Assembly (NCBI RefSeq): GCF_023823685.1
Contig: NZ_JAMXBF010000001.1
Location: forward strand, 604,154 to 668,153
Source: Pseudomonas subflava
GTDB taxonomy: Bacteria > Pseudomonadota > Gammaproteobacteria > Pseudomonadales > Pseudomonadaceae
Direction of reading: 5' to 3'
DNA: 64,000 bases
A program made the position numbers and the translations under genes. Positions 37,832 to 47,067 of the stretch are shown here, one piece after another (within the stretch, counting starts at the first letter, position 1; every line of letters starts with the position of its first letter). The notes beneath the pieces are model-generated. The model was not told the origin of the DNA. It saw nothing but the letters and a program-made list of their open reading frames with translations, and ran no database searches.

Positions 37832-38197
37832 TTAAATATTCTGCGCGATATGCCAGAGCACGCCGCTGGGGTCGAACAGCACGAATTCGCGCATGCCCCA
37901 CGGCTGGTCCACCAACTCGCCCATCCGCACTTCAAAGCGCTCGACCAGGCCCGAGTCGCTCAGGTGCCGGTGCCAGGCGTCCACGTCTTCCACCAGCAGG
38001 TGCATGACGAAGTTCTCCGCCTGCTCGCGCACGTAGAAGTTCTGCAGCAGGAAACTGCAATTGCCATGGCGCAGGTAGGCCAGCTGATCGTCGCTCCAGG
38101 GCATCTGGAAACCCAGCGCCTGGTAGAAGTCCTTCGAGCGGGCGAAGTCCCGGGCCGGTACCAGCGTCTTGAGTTCAACGGTGTTGAGGTTGCTCAT
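37832..38197 (-). CDS. VOC (glyoxalase/bleomycin-resistance) superfamily protein
   Basis: This 121-residue protein has the paired beta-alpha-beta-beta-beta units of the VOC fold: VELKTLVPARDFARSKDFYQALGF, MHLLVEDVDAWH and WGMREFVLFDPSGVLWHIAQ. Possible metal ligands include His in MHLLVEDVD and Glu in REFVLFD. The substrate is unknown. It starts 13 bp after the COQ4-like gene and is probably the last gene of the bat operon. Confidence 0.87.
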   Translation of the reverse strand: MSNLNTVELKTLVPARDFARSKDFYQALGFQMPWSDDQLAYLRHGNCSFLLQNFYVREQAENFVMHLLVEDVDAWHRHLSDSGLVERFEVRMGELVDQPWGMREFVLFDPSGVLWHIAQNI

Positions 38198-38210
38198 CGA
38201 GCGTTCCCTC

Positions 38211-38828
38211 TCAATAGAGGTCGGTGCGCTTCACCGGCTTGACCGCCTGGATGAAGCTGTAGCCCAGGCCGATGTCGGTTACCACGCGGGTGCACATGGC
38301 GGGGATGGCGATCAGCGCGTGGATCAGCATGGCAACCGCCGCGTAGCTGCCGAACTCGAGCGCGCGCAGGAGCCGCGGCAGAGGGTCGCGGCGGCTCTCC
38401 AGCAGATCGTGGCGCAGGGCCGGCAGGTCGGCCCAGTGCTCGCCGTCGATCTTCTCGCGCATCGCCCGCGGATACAGGTTGCGGCTGCGACAGCCGCGGC
38501 GGAAGGCGCGCCACATGCGCCTGGGCTCCAGCACCAGGCCGGTGGAGAGGGCGATCAGGTTCATGGTGCCGAGCAGCGGCGAGTTGAGCATCGAGCCGGT
38601 GCCCAGCTCCCAGGCGCTGACCTCGCCCTCGCCGATGCGCCCGGTGCTGTAGCTGGTCGCGACGTGGTGCAGGTCGTGGTACTTCAGGTAGACGTGGCGG
38701 GTCTCGATGTTCGGCAGTGGCACCAGCAGGCAACCGGTATACACCGGCACGGTGCAGGCCTGGCGGTCGGCGGTGTCGCTGAAGCCGCAGCGGCGGTAGA
38801 AGGCGGCGAGTTCTTCCCTGAGCGTCAT
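38211..38828 (-). CDS. COQ4-like HDxxH-motif protein
   Basis: This 205-residue protein contains HDLHHVATSYSTGRIGE, an exact HDxxH-x11-E metal motif as defined for COQ4. Preceding PNIETRHVYLKY and following WELGTG also resemble bacterial COQ4 relatives. Human and yeast COQ4 act in coenzyme Q ring modification. A C-terminal hydrophobic stretch (YAAVAMLIHALIAIPAM) suggests membrane association. AGGAGAG precedes the ATG. The gene is 15 bp after batD and 13 bp before the VOC gene, so it is transcribed with the bat cluster. Pseudomonas ubiquinone synthesis does not need COQ4, so the role is open. Confidence 0.7.
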   Translation of the reverse strand: MTLREELAAFYRRCGFSDTADRQACTVPVYTGCLLVPLPNIETRHVYLKYHDLHHVATSYSTGRIGEGEVSAWELGTGSMLNSPLLGTMNLIALSTGLVLEPRRMWRAFRRGCRSRNLYPRAMREKIDGEHWADLPALRHDLLESRRDPLPRLLRALEFGSYAAVAMLIHALIAIPAMCTRVVTDIGLGYSFIQAVKPVKRTDLY

Positions 38829-38843
38829 GCGTGTCTCTCCTGA

Positions 38844-40457
38844 TCAGCGCGGGTACAGCGGCGGCAGCGCGCTGCCTTCCTGCGGGTTGGCCACCGCCTC
38901 CAGCGGCGGCAGGCTGCGGATCGCCTTCCACAGGCTCTCGCCCTGCCACTGGTGGCCGGTCTCGCTGTAGAGCGCGCCGTTGAGGCCGTCGAGCGCGTCG
39001 GAGAGCGGCGCGAAGCGGGCGGCCATGTCGGCCAGGGTCTCCGGCTGCTGGCGCGCCCAGGCATCCAGGGCCTGGCGGGTGGCGTGCGGGTCGTTGGCCT
39101 GGCAGGCGCGCTTGAGGTCGTCGAGCAGGGTGCGCGGGCTGGGGCCGGTCTGGGCGGTCGGCAGGATCGCCGGCTGGCGCCTGGCGTGCCACCACAGGCC
39201 GAAGCCCAGGGTGGTGGTCAGGGCGAGCAGGGCACAGGCCAGTTGCCAGGCCCAGAGCAGCGGATTGTGCTGTGCCAGCGGCGTCGGCACGCTCACCGGC
39301 GATTCGACTTCCAGCGCGGGGTTGCGCGCCACGTCCAGGGTGCGCGCCGGCAGGCTGGCGGTTTCCAGGCGATCCTCGTCGGTGTTCCACCACAGCACGC
39401 GGACTTCCGGCAGGTCGACGCGGCCGCTCTGGCTCGGCACCAGCGCCGTGCTTTCTTCGCGGCTGCCGATCAGGCCCTTGTCGTTGATCTCGTTGCGCTG
39501 CTGCGGCTGGTCCGGGTAGCGGCGCAGGCCCGGACCGTCCTGGGTCGGCAATGGTGGCAGCTGGGCGCTGGACAGGCCCTCGGCGCGCAGCATGATGCTG
39601 CGGGTCAGCGAGTCGCCGACGCTGGGGTTGATCGGCTCGGGATTCCACGCCTCGCTCAGGCTCAGCGCGCGGGCCGGCAGCCAGGGCGCGTCGGCCGGCC
39701 AGGCGGCGGGACGCGGTTTGACCGTGAGCGGGATTTCCGGCGACTTGACCCGGGTCAGGCGTCCGGGGCGCGGGCCGAAGAGGTTGTAGTTGTGGTCGCG
39801 CAGCACCGGCGTGGCGCTGAATTCCTGCGCGGGAATCGTCAGCGTGCCGCTCTGCTGCGGGAAGATGGCGTAGCGCAGCTCGATCACGCCGTGGCGCACG
39901 CCGTTGACGTCGGTCTCGAAGGTGCGCGGTTCGCCCAGCTGTTCGACGCGTGCGCCGGGGATGCTCAGCGGGGTCAGGCTGCTGTCGTCGTACAGCGAGA
40001 CCGAGTGGTAGATGCGCAGGGTCAGCATCGTCTGGGCCTGCACGTAGACGCTTTCCTGGTCCAGGCTGGCGTCGATGAAGATGGGCGCCAGCTTGCCGTT
40101 GCCGGCGCTTTCGCTCTCGTCCACCTGCAGGGTGATCGGCTGGCTGCGGGCATCGCCCAGCGTCAGCGGCGGCACCACCACGAAGCCCGTCTCCTTGGGC
40201 AGCAGGGTGACGATCCAGCGCGTGCTGGAGCCCTGGTTCGACATGTTGTTTTCCTGGCGCGTGCTGATGCGCTCGAACAGCGGATCGAGCGGGGCCAGGT
40301 CGGGCATGCCGAACTGCGTAGCGTCGTCCGATTCGAGGATCAGGTCGAAGGTCTCGCCTTCCTTCAGGCGGGCGCGGTCGACGGTGGCGGAAAAGGTGGC
40401 GGCCCACAGCTGCGTGCCGAGCAGGCAGAGGAGGAGGGCACAGAGCAGGCGTTTCAT
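38844..40457 (-). CDS. batD: BatD-like protein
   Basis: This 537-residue protein has a signal peptide (about residues 1-20, ending LWAATF), a long periplasmic region of beta-rich repeats, one membrane helix about residue 395-420 (LLWAWQLACALLALTTTLGFGLWW) and a cytosolic helical tail. This matches BatD (aerotolerance-type) proteins. Its start overlaps the stop of the VWA-TPR gene (ATGA). It probably binds the BatA/BatB membrane complex from the periplasmic side. Confidence 0.86.
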   Translation of the reverse strand: MKRLLCALLLCLLGTQLWAATFSATVDRARLKEGETFDLILESDDATQFGMPDLAPLDPLFERISTRQENNMSNQGSSTRWIVTLLPKETGFVVVPPLTLGDARSQPITLQVDESESAGNGKLAPIFIDASLDQESVYVQAQTMLTLRIYHSVSLYDDSSLTPLSIPGARVEQLGEPRTFETDVNGVRHGVIELRYAIFPQQSGTLTIPAQEFSATPVLRDHNYNLFGPRPGRLTRVKSPEIPLTVKPRPAAWPADAPWLPARALSLSEAWNPEPINPSVGDSLTRSIMLRAEGLSSAQLPPLPTQDGPGLRRYPDQPQQRNEINDKGLIGSREESTALVPSQSGRVDLPEVRVLWWNTDEDRLETASLPARTLDVARNPALEVESPVSVPTPLAQHNPLLWAWQLACALLALTTTLGFGLWWHARRQPAILPTAQTGPSPRTLLDDLKRACQANDPHATRQALDAWARQQPETLADMAARFAPLSDALDGLNGALYSETGHQWQGESLWKAIRSLPPLEAVANPQEGSALPPLYPR

Positions 40458-42211
40458 CGGGACTGTTCCTGGCGCTGCTGTTGTTCGTAGAGGAATTTGC
40501 GTCGCAGCAGCTCGCCCGGATTGTCGGGGATCTGCCGCAGCCACTGTTCGAGCGCGTCGCGCTGCTCGCCGTCCAGCGGTGCGACGCCGCCGTTCGAGGG
40601 ATTCTCCGGTTGGCCCTGGCCGGGCTCCTGCGGGGCCGACTGGCCCTGGCCGTTCTGCGGGCCCGGCTGCTGGGCTTGCTGCGCTTCGCCTTGTTGGGCG
40701 TCCTGGGAAGGCTGCGGTTGCGCCGGGGCCTCGCTGGAATCCTGTTCGGGGCTCGATTGGCCCGCGCCGGGTTGCGGCTGGCCGTTCTGTGGATTCGGCT
40801 GCGCATCCTCCTTTGGCGAGTCCTGGCCCTGTTGCTGCGACTGTTGCTGCTGTTGCTGGCGCAGCAACTGCTCGACCAGGGCCTTGTTCTGCTGCGCCTG
40901 CTGCAGCTCCGGTTGGCGCTCCAGGGCCTGCTCGTAGGCGTCGATGGCGGCCTCCAGCTCGTTGCTCCTGGCCAGCGCATTGCCGCGGTTGTAATGGGCC
41001 GCGGCACTGTCGGAGCGGGCGAAGCGCTCGGCGGCGCCGGCATAGTCGCCGGCGCGGTACAGCGCCTCGCCCTGCCACTGCGGGTCCTCGAAGCGCTCGG
41101 CGGCGCGCTTGGGTTCGTCCGCCTGGAGCAGTCGCTGGCCCTGCTGGTCGGGGCGCAGCCAGAGGTCGTCCCAGCCCAGCGCATAGCTCGGTTGCGGCGC
41201 CAGGCACAGCAGCGGCAGGCAGAACAGCCAGCCGCGGCGGCCGGCACAGGCGGCGATCAGCAATAGCGGCAGCAACAGCCAGTGGCCCTGGTCGGCCCAG
41301 GCGGCCAGGTGGGTCGGTTCCGCGCCTTCGCGCAGCTGTTGCGGACCGTCGAGCAGGTCGAGGCCCTGCAGGTCGCTGTCGTCCAGGCGTGCCTTGCGAT
41401 AGTGCCCGCCCAGTTCGCCGGCGAAGCGGCGCAGACCGGCGCCGTCCAGGCGCGGGACCAGGATCGCGCCGTCGGCGCCCTTGACCAGGCTGCCATCCTC
41501 GCCGCGGATCGGCGCGCCCTGAGCGGTGCCGACGCCGAGGATGGCCAGGCGTTCGCCACGGTCGCCGAGGGCGGCGCGGATGCCTTGGCGTTCCTCATCG
41601 CTCAGCGCGCTGCCGATCAGCAGCAGCCGTCCGCGTCCCTGGGCGCCCTGTTCCAGCAGCGCCAGGGCCTTGGCCACGGCCAGATCGGCGCGGCGACCCG
41701 GCTCCGGCATGATCGAGGGGCGGATCGCCTCCAGCAGGTTGCGCGCCGTGGCCAGGTCGTCGGACAGCGGTACCAGGGTGTGGGCGCTGCCGGCATAGAC
41801 GACGATGGCCGTCTGCGCGTCGTTGCGCGCCTGCAGCAGGTCCAGCAGCTTGCGCCGGGCCTGTTCCAGGCGATTCGGCGTGGCGTCGGTGGCGAGCATC
41901 GCGGGGGTGAGTTCGAGCAGCACTACCAGCGGGTCGGCGCGCTTCTGGCTGGCCTGTTCCAGGCGCTGCCAACTGGGTCCGAGCAGCGCCAGCAGGGCGA
42001 GCAACCAGGCCAGGCCGAGGGCGACCCACGGCAGCTTGTTGCTGCGTGCGCGCCCACCGCTCAACAAGACTGCCTGGAAGGCGGCCGGCAACAGCTGCTG
42101 CCAGCGCCCGCTGCGTCGTTCGCGGTGCCACAGTAGCCACAGCAGCCAGCCGAGCAGCGGCAACAAAATCAGCCAGAACGGGCGCAGCCAGTGCGGCCAG
42201 AGCATCTCCAT
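40454..42211 (-). CDS. BatB/BatC fusion: VWA domain plus TPR protein
   Basis: This 585-residue membrane protein has two N-terminal helices (about 11-28 and 61-79), a VWA domain (about 90-270), a further hydrophobic segment pair (about 310-350), TPR repeats around GEALYRAGDYAGAAERFARSD and HYNRGNALARSNELEAAIDAYEQ, and a Gln/Pro-rich tail before LEQWLRQIPDNPGELLRRKFLYEQ. The MIDAS position reads LLELTPAM instead of DxSxS, so metal binding is probably lost. The start is ATG 42211 (TGATG with batA). Confidence 0.87.
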   Translation of the reverse strand: MEMLWPHWLRPFWLILLPLLGWLLWLLWHRERRSGRWQQLLPAAFQAVLLSGGRARSNKLPWVALGLAWLLALLALLGPSWQRLEQASQKRADPLVVLLELTPAMLATDATPNRLEQARRKLLDLLQARNDAQTAIVVYAGSAHTLVPLSDDLATARNLLEAIRPSIMPEPGRRADLAVAKALALLEQGAQGRGRLLLIGSALSDEERQGIRAALGDRGERLAILGVGTAQGAPIRGEDGSLVKGADGAILVPRLDGAGLRRFAGELGGHYRKARLDDSDLQGLDLLDGPQQLREGAEPTHLAAWADQGHWLLLPLLLIAACAGRRGWLFCLPLLCLAPQPSYALGWDDLWLRPDQQGQRLLQADEPKRAAERFEDPQWQGEALYRAGDYAGAAERFARSDSAAAHYNRGNALARSNELEAAIDAYEQALERQPELQQAQQNKALVEQLLRQQQQQQSQQQGQDSPKEDAQPNPQNGQPQPGAGQSSPEQDSSEAPAQPQPSQDAQQGEAQQAQQPGPQNGQGQSAPQEPGQGQPENPSNGGVAPLDGEQRDALEQWLRQIPDNPGELLRRKFLYEQQQRQEQSR

Positions 42212-43230
42212 CAGGCCGACCTCCCGAGGCGAGAGGTCAGCGCCTGCCAGCGCTGCGGCCACAGCTCCCGCGCTACTAGCAACAGGCTGACCAGCAGCGC
42301 CGCGCCCAGCGGCCAGGGGTACAGCGCCTCGGCGGGCCGCGCTCGGGTCGGCAGCTGGGCGGCCGGCTCCAGGCGGTCAAGGGTTTCCTCGATCTGCCGC
42401 AGCTCTTCGGTGGTGCGGGCGCGGAAATAGCTGCCGCCGGTCTGCTCGGCGATGTCGATCAGCGTCGCTTCGTCCAGGTCCACGCCCGGGTTCAGCCCGA
42501 GCATGCCGAGGATGCCGCTCTGCTGCGGGTCGGAGCCGATGCCGATGGTGTAGATCTTCACCCGCTGCTCGGCGGCCAGGCGTGCGGCGACCTTGGGTTC
42601 GATCTCGCCGCCGTTGTTGGCGCCGTCGGTGATCAGCACCAGCACGCGGCTGTCGGCCGGTCGCTGGCGCAGGCGCTTGACCGCCAGGCCGATGGCGTCG
42701 CCGATGGCGGTCTGCGGCCCGGCGATGTTGATCAGCGCTTCGTCCAGCCAGGTGCGCACGGTGCGTCGGTCGAAGGTCAGCGGCGACTGCAGGTAGGCGC
42801 GGCTGCCGAACAGGATCAGGCCGATGCGGTCGCCGCGGCGGTCCTCGACGAAGTCGCCGAACAGGCGCTTGACCAGCTCCAGGCGCTGGATGCTTTCGCC
42901 TTCCCATTCCATGTCGTCGTGGTCCATGGAGCCGGACACGTCCACCGCCAGCAACAGGTCGCGGCCGCTGGTGGGCAGCGGCAGCGGTTCGCCGACCCAT
43001 TCGGGCCGGGCCGCGGCGATGACCAGCAACATCCACAGCAGGACGAAGGGCGCCTGCTGGCGCCAGGCCGGCAGATGGGCACGGGCGCGGCGGCCGCTGA
43101 GACCTTCGAGTTCGGCAAGGAAGCTGACCCGCAGCGCCGCCTCGCCGCTGTCCGCCGCCGGCAACAGGGCGCGCAGCAGCCAGGGCAGTGGGGCGAACAG
43201 GAAGACCCAGGGCCAGGCGAATTCAAACAT
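42211..43230 (-). CDS. batA: BatA-like VWA domain membrane protein
   Basis: This 339-residue protein has N-terminal helices, a VWA domain with an intact MIDAS (LLLAVDVSGSMDHDDME), GDRIGLILFGSRAYLQSPLT and LITDGANNGGEI, and a C-terminal helix (LYPWPLGAALLVSLLLVA). In Bat systems it pairs with the second VWA protein and a MoxR ATPase. It overlaps the DUF4381 gene by 8 bp. The intact MIDAS contrasts with the degenerate one next door. Confidence 0.88.
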   Translation of the reverse strand: MFEFAWPWVFLFAPLPWLLRALLPAADSGEAALRVSFLAELEGLSGRRARAHLPAWRQQAPFVLLWMLLVIAAARPEWVGEPLPLPTSGRDLLLAVDVSGSMDHDDMEWEGESIQRLELVKRLFGDFVEDRRGDRIGLILFGSRAYLQSPLTFDRRTVRTWLDEALINIAGPQTAIGDAIGLAVKRLRQRPADSRVLVLITDGANNGGEIEPKVAARLAAEQRVKIYTIGIGSDPQQSGILGMLGLNPGVDLDEATLIDIAEQTGGSYFRARTTEELRQIEETLDRLEPAAQLPTRARPAEALYPWPLGAALLVSLLLVARELWPQRWQALTSRLGRSA

Positions 43231-43720
43231 GCTTGCGGATCCAGGTGTCGACGGCCTGATTGAGGCCGTTGATGGCCTTGTCGTCGAGGCTGCAGTGGCC
43301 GCGGTAGCCGCCTTCCACCAGCACCATCCAGCGGGTCAGGCCGGCGGCCGGGCAGCGGTTGTCGAGGAAGGCCAGCCAGGCGCGCCCGCTGAGCACATGG
43401 CTGTTGTCGTGCGGATAGTGGGCACGGGCCAAGCGCTTGAGCAGGGCATTGAGTTGCTGCAGCCAGGGGCCGGCGTGCTGCCCATCGTAGGGACGCACCA
43501 GGCTCGCCAGCTCGGCCAGGGCGGCCTGGCGCGCCGGGTCGAGCGGCTGCTCCTGCGCTTCCAGCGCCCGCGTGCGTTTCGGCAGGTGGCGACGCAGCAG
43601 CCACAGGCCCCAGAGCAGCAACGGCACCAGCACCAGCAGCGCCCACCAGCCGGGCGCCGGCGGCCACCAGGGCACCGGCGGCGGGGCGATGGTCGGTTGC
43701 AGCTGATCGAGCGGATTCAT
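43223..43720 (-). CDS. DUF4381 membrane protein
   Basis: This 165-residue protein has a Pro/Trp-rich N-terminus (APPPVPWWPPAPGWWALLVLV) leading into one membrane helix, then a cytosolic helical domain with LLKRLARAHYP and GRAWLAFLDNRCP. This is the DUF4381 pattern found between DUF58 and VWA genes in Bat clusters. Start overlaps the DUF58 stop (ATGA). Confidence 0.86.
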   Translation of the reverse strand: MNPLDQLQPTIAPPPVPWWPPAPGWWALLVLVPLLLWGLWLLRRHLPKRTRALEAQEQPLDPARQAALAELASLVRPYDGQHAGPWLQQLNALLKRLARAHYPHDNSHVLSGRAWLAFLDNRCPAAGLTRWMVLVEGGYRGHCSLDDKAINGLNQAVDTWIRKHV

Positions 43721-44658
43721 GGACGCTTGCCCGCCTGCGGCCCGCTGAGGTGTTCGCGCAGCTGTTCGACCAGATCCTCGGCGGTGGACAGCGCCAGCAG
43801 CGGCACGCCGAGCTTCTGCGCCATGCGCTGCCAGCGCGCACGGCGCTGTTCGGCGAGGCCGCCATAGGCCACGCGCAGGTCGCCGCCGCGGGTGTCCAGT
43901 TCCAGCCGCGCGCCGCGTTCGACGAAGCGCAGCAGGCCGGCGTTGGGCAGGTCATGGTCGAGCGGATCGGACACCGGCAACAGCAACAGGTCGGTGTGGC
44001 GCCCCAGCAGGCTCAGCTGCTGTTCGGCGGCGTCGTTCAGGGTGCGCTCGTCGCACAGGATCACCACCAGGCTGCCGGGGCGCAGCACCTCGCGGGCGCG
44101 GCGCAGGGCCAGGCCGAAGCTGTCGCGCTCGCCGACGGCGTCCGGGTGCAGCGCCTGGTTGGCGCGGGCCAGGCGGTTGAGCAGCTGCAGCAGGCTCTGC
44201 TTGCTGCGACGCGGCTTGATCTCGTGGTGCTCGGCATCGCCGAACACCAGGCCGCCGATGCGGTCGTTGTGCGCCAGCGCGGCCCAGCCGAACAGGCTGG
44301 CGGCCTGGGCGGCGAGCACCGACTTGAACTGCAGGGCCGAGCCGAAGAACAGCCGGCGGCTCTGCTCGACCATGATGAAGATCGGCCGCTCGCGCTCCTC
44401 ATGGAACAGCTTGGTGTGCGGCTCCTGGGTGCGCGCGGTGACGCGCCAGTCGATGGTGCGCACGTCGTCGCCGGCCTGGTACACGCGCACCTGGTCGAAG
44501 TCGACGCCGCGGCCGCGCAGCTTGGAGTGGTGCAGACCGATCAGCGGGCTGCGCCGGGCCGGGGTGGAGAACAGCTGCACCTCGCGCACGCGATGGCGGA
44601 TCTCGATCAACTCGGCGAGGCTGACGCGGATGCCCGGTGGAGTGGGTTGCACGTGCAT
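43717..44658 (-). CDS. DUF58 domain protein
   Basis: This 313-residue cytosolic protein has the DUF58 signature GRGVDFDQVRVYQAGDDVRTIDWRVTART and a VWA-like C-terminal half. DUF58 proteins occur with MoxR ATPases and are thought to be their partners. The start chosen is ATG 44658 (MHVQPTPPG); the longer frame reads into REP repeats. It is separated from moxR by a 241-bp REP cluster, unlike the overlapping genes downstream. Confidence 0.88.
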   Translation of the reverse strand: MHVQPTPPGIRVSLAELIEIRHRVREVQLFSTPARRSPLIGLHHSKLRGRGVDFDQVRVYQAGDDVRTIDWRVTARTQEPHTKLFHEERERPIFIMVEQSRRLFFGSALQFKSVLAAQAASLFGWAALAHNDRIGGLVFGDAEHHEIKPRRSKQSLLQLLNRLARANQALHPDAVGERDSFGLALRRAREVLRPGSLVVILCDERTLNDAAEQQLSLLGRHTDLLLLPVSDPLDHDLPNAGLLRFVERGARLELDTRGGDLRVAYGGLAEQRRARWQRMAQKLGVPLLALSTAEDLVEQLREHLSGPQAGKRP

Positions 44659-44664
44659 GGCGTC

Positions 44665-44885
44665 AGCCCGTGGCCCGGATGCAAAGCGGGAGGGCGGCAT
44701 GCGTATTCCCGGATTGCATCCGGGCTACGGGCACCCACGGATTGGAGAGGGTCGGGGAGAGGGCGGCGTGGCCATGTACCCTCTCCCCCGACCTTTCTCT
44801 CGCGGGCGGGAGAGGGGAGCAGCCGGTAGCCCGGATGCAATCCGGGGGCGAAGTGCGGGCCACCCCGGATTGCATCCGGGCTACG
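44665..44885. repeat. REP/REPIN-like repeat cluster between moxR and the DUF58 gene
   Basis: Four copies of the GTAGCCCGGATGCAATCCGGG unit occur: forward at about 44670 (degenerate), inverted at 44708-44729, forward at 44825-44845, inverted at 44864-44885. They form two head-to-head pairs. Between them GAGAGGGTCGGGGAGAGGG and CCCTCTCCCCCGACC form a longer hairpin. The same unit occurs at 2235. The cluster fills the only sizeable gap of the bat operon. Confidence 0.85.
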
Positions 44886-44899
44886 ACTGGCGGCTTCAC

Positions 44900-45859
<960 letters not shown>

Positions 45860-45921
45860 CGGGAATTTTCCTGGAAAGGGACTGACGAATCGTCGAATTC
45901 ACCCCAAAGGGGCTGCTAACT

Positions 45922-46809
45922 CTACTGCATCGGAGCCGTGGCTGGCATGTCTTCGGCCGGGCTCTGCCGACCAGTTCCGCTTCGCGCCGGCGCCGCCGAG
46001 CCATCGCCCGGCAGCTCGCCGACGCAGCGCAACAGGCTGTTGCCCGGCCGCGGGCCGCGCACCTCCGGCGCGCCGAGCAGGCGCACGGCCAGGTAGTAGG
46101 CGAATGCCAGCGGCCAGGCCATGCCGGCTTCGCGCAGCATGCGAAAAAACAGCAGGTCGGCCTCGTGCTTGGCCACCGGCGCGGCGTTCAGGTACTGGTA
46201 CAGGGCGTCGTGCACCAGGCTCGCCGGGTGCGCCAGCGGCCAGAACACCTCCGCCTCGCAGAGCGCGCCGCCGCGCAGCTGCAGCACCGGGTGCGGCTTT
46301 TCCCACCAGTCGGGAATGCCGATGATCGCCAGCCAGTAGAACGGCACCTTGGGCGTGCAGCCGTCCCAGGCGTAGGTGGTGGGGCGGGCGAAGTCGTAGC
46401 GAACCTCCTGGCGCGCGAGGTCCACGGTCGAGTGGCCCGGATTGACGATCAGCAGGCCGTCGTGGATCACCAGCCATTCGCCATAGAAGTAGCGCCCGGC
46501 GAACTCGGGGCAGCGGCGCAGATACGGCTGGTCGATGTAGTTGAGCCAGGGCCCCCAGTGATTGCGGCTGGCGAAGCCCCACTTTTCCTGGTCGGCGGCC
46601 AGCGTGGCGGCGGCCCGGCGCAGGCGTTCGCGGCGCCCGAACCAGCGTGGCAGCAGCACGCCGAAATAGACCGGCACGCCGGCCCACAGCAGCGGCTGTA
46701 CCAGGCCCGGGCGCAGCCAGGCGGCCAGGCCGAGCAGGGCCAGGCCGATCGCGGTGATCAGCAGGTTGCCGAAATGGAGGACCAGACGGCGGCGGAGTGG
46801 AGACAGCAT
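45922..46809 (-). CDS. DUF1353-like membrane protein of unknown function
   Basis: This 295-residue protein has two N-terminal hydrophobic segments (about residues 12-50) and a soluble part with PTTYAWDGCTPKVPFYWLAIIGIP, HPASLVHDALYQYL and KHEADLLFFRMLREAGM. The HDALYQY..ADxxFxxxL pattern recalls DUF1353, which has phage and bacterial members. A Pro/Ala-rich C-terminus follows. GGAAGGGAA precedes ATG 46809; the longer frame adds 42 unlikely residues. It is divergent from gdhB and upstream of moxR. Confidence 0.7.
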   Translation of the reverse strand: MLSPLRRRLVLHFGNLLITAIGLALLGLAAWLRPGLVQPLLWAGVPVYFGVLLPRWFGRRERLRRAAATLAADQEKWGFASRNHWGPWLNYIDQPYLRRCPEFAGRYFYGEWLVIHDGLLIVNPGHSTVDLARQEVRYDFARPTTYAWDGCTPKVPFYWLAIIGIPDWWEKPHPVLQLRGGALCEAEVFWPLAHPASLVHDALYQYLNAAPVAKHEADLLFFRMLREAGMAWPLAFAYYLAVRLLGAPEVRGPRPGNSLLRCVGELPGDGSAAPARSGTGRQSPAEDMPATAPMQ

Positions 46810-47067
46810 GCATTCCCTTCCGGAGGTCGTGGAGGCGCAACATAGCATGCCGGCGCCGAGCCCGTGGCAGACGCGCCGGCGCGCCATCGTCGGTCGATGA
46901 ACGAATATGTCGCGCCGCCGCAATCCAGCCGCCATGGGCTGTCGCTAAGCTTGCCGTGACCTGATGGTCGACGCGCGCACCGTCGGGTTCCGGGGATCGC
47001 CTAGACTGCCTTGAACCCCGCGCAAAGCGCGTCACCTCACGAACAACAAGTCCAGTGGAGCATTACC

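Noticed and set aside
38194..41247. A 1017-codon minus-strand frame overlapping the bat genes
   Set aside because: It is a wrong-frame read of batD and the COQ4-like gene on the same strand. The true frames have domains, signal peptides and ATGA couplings.
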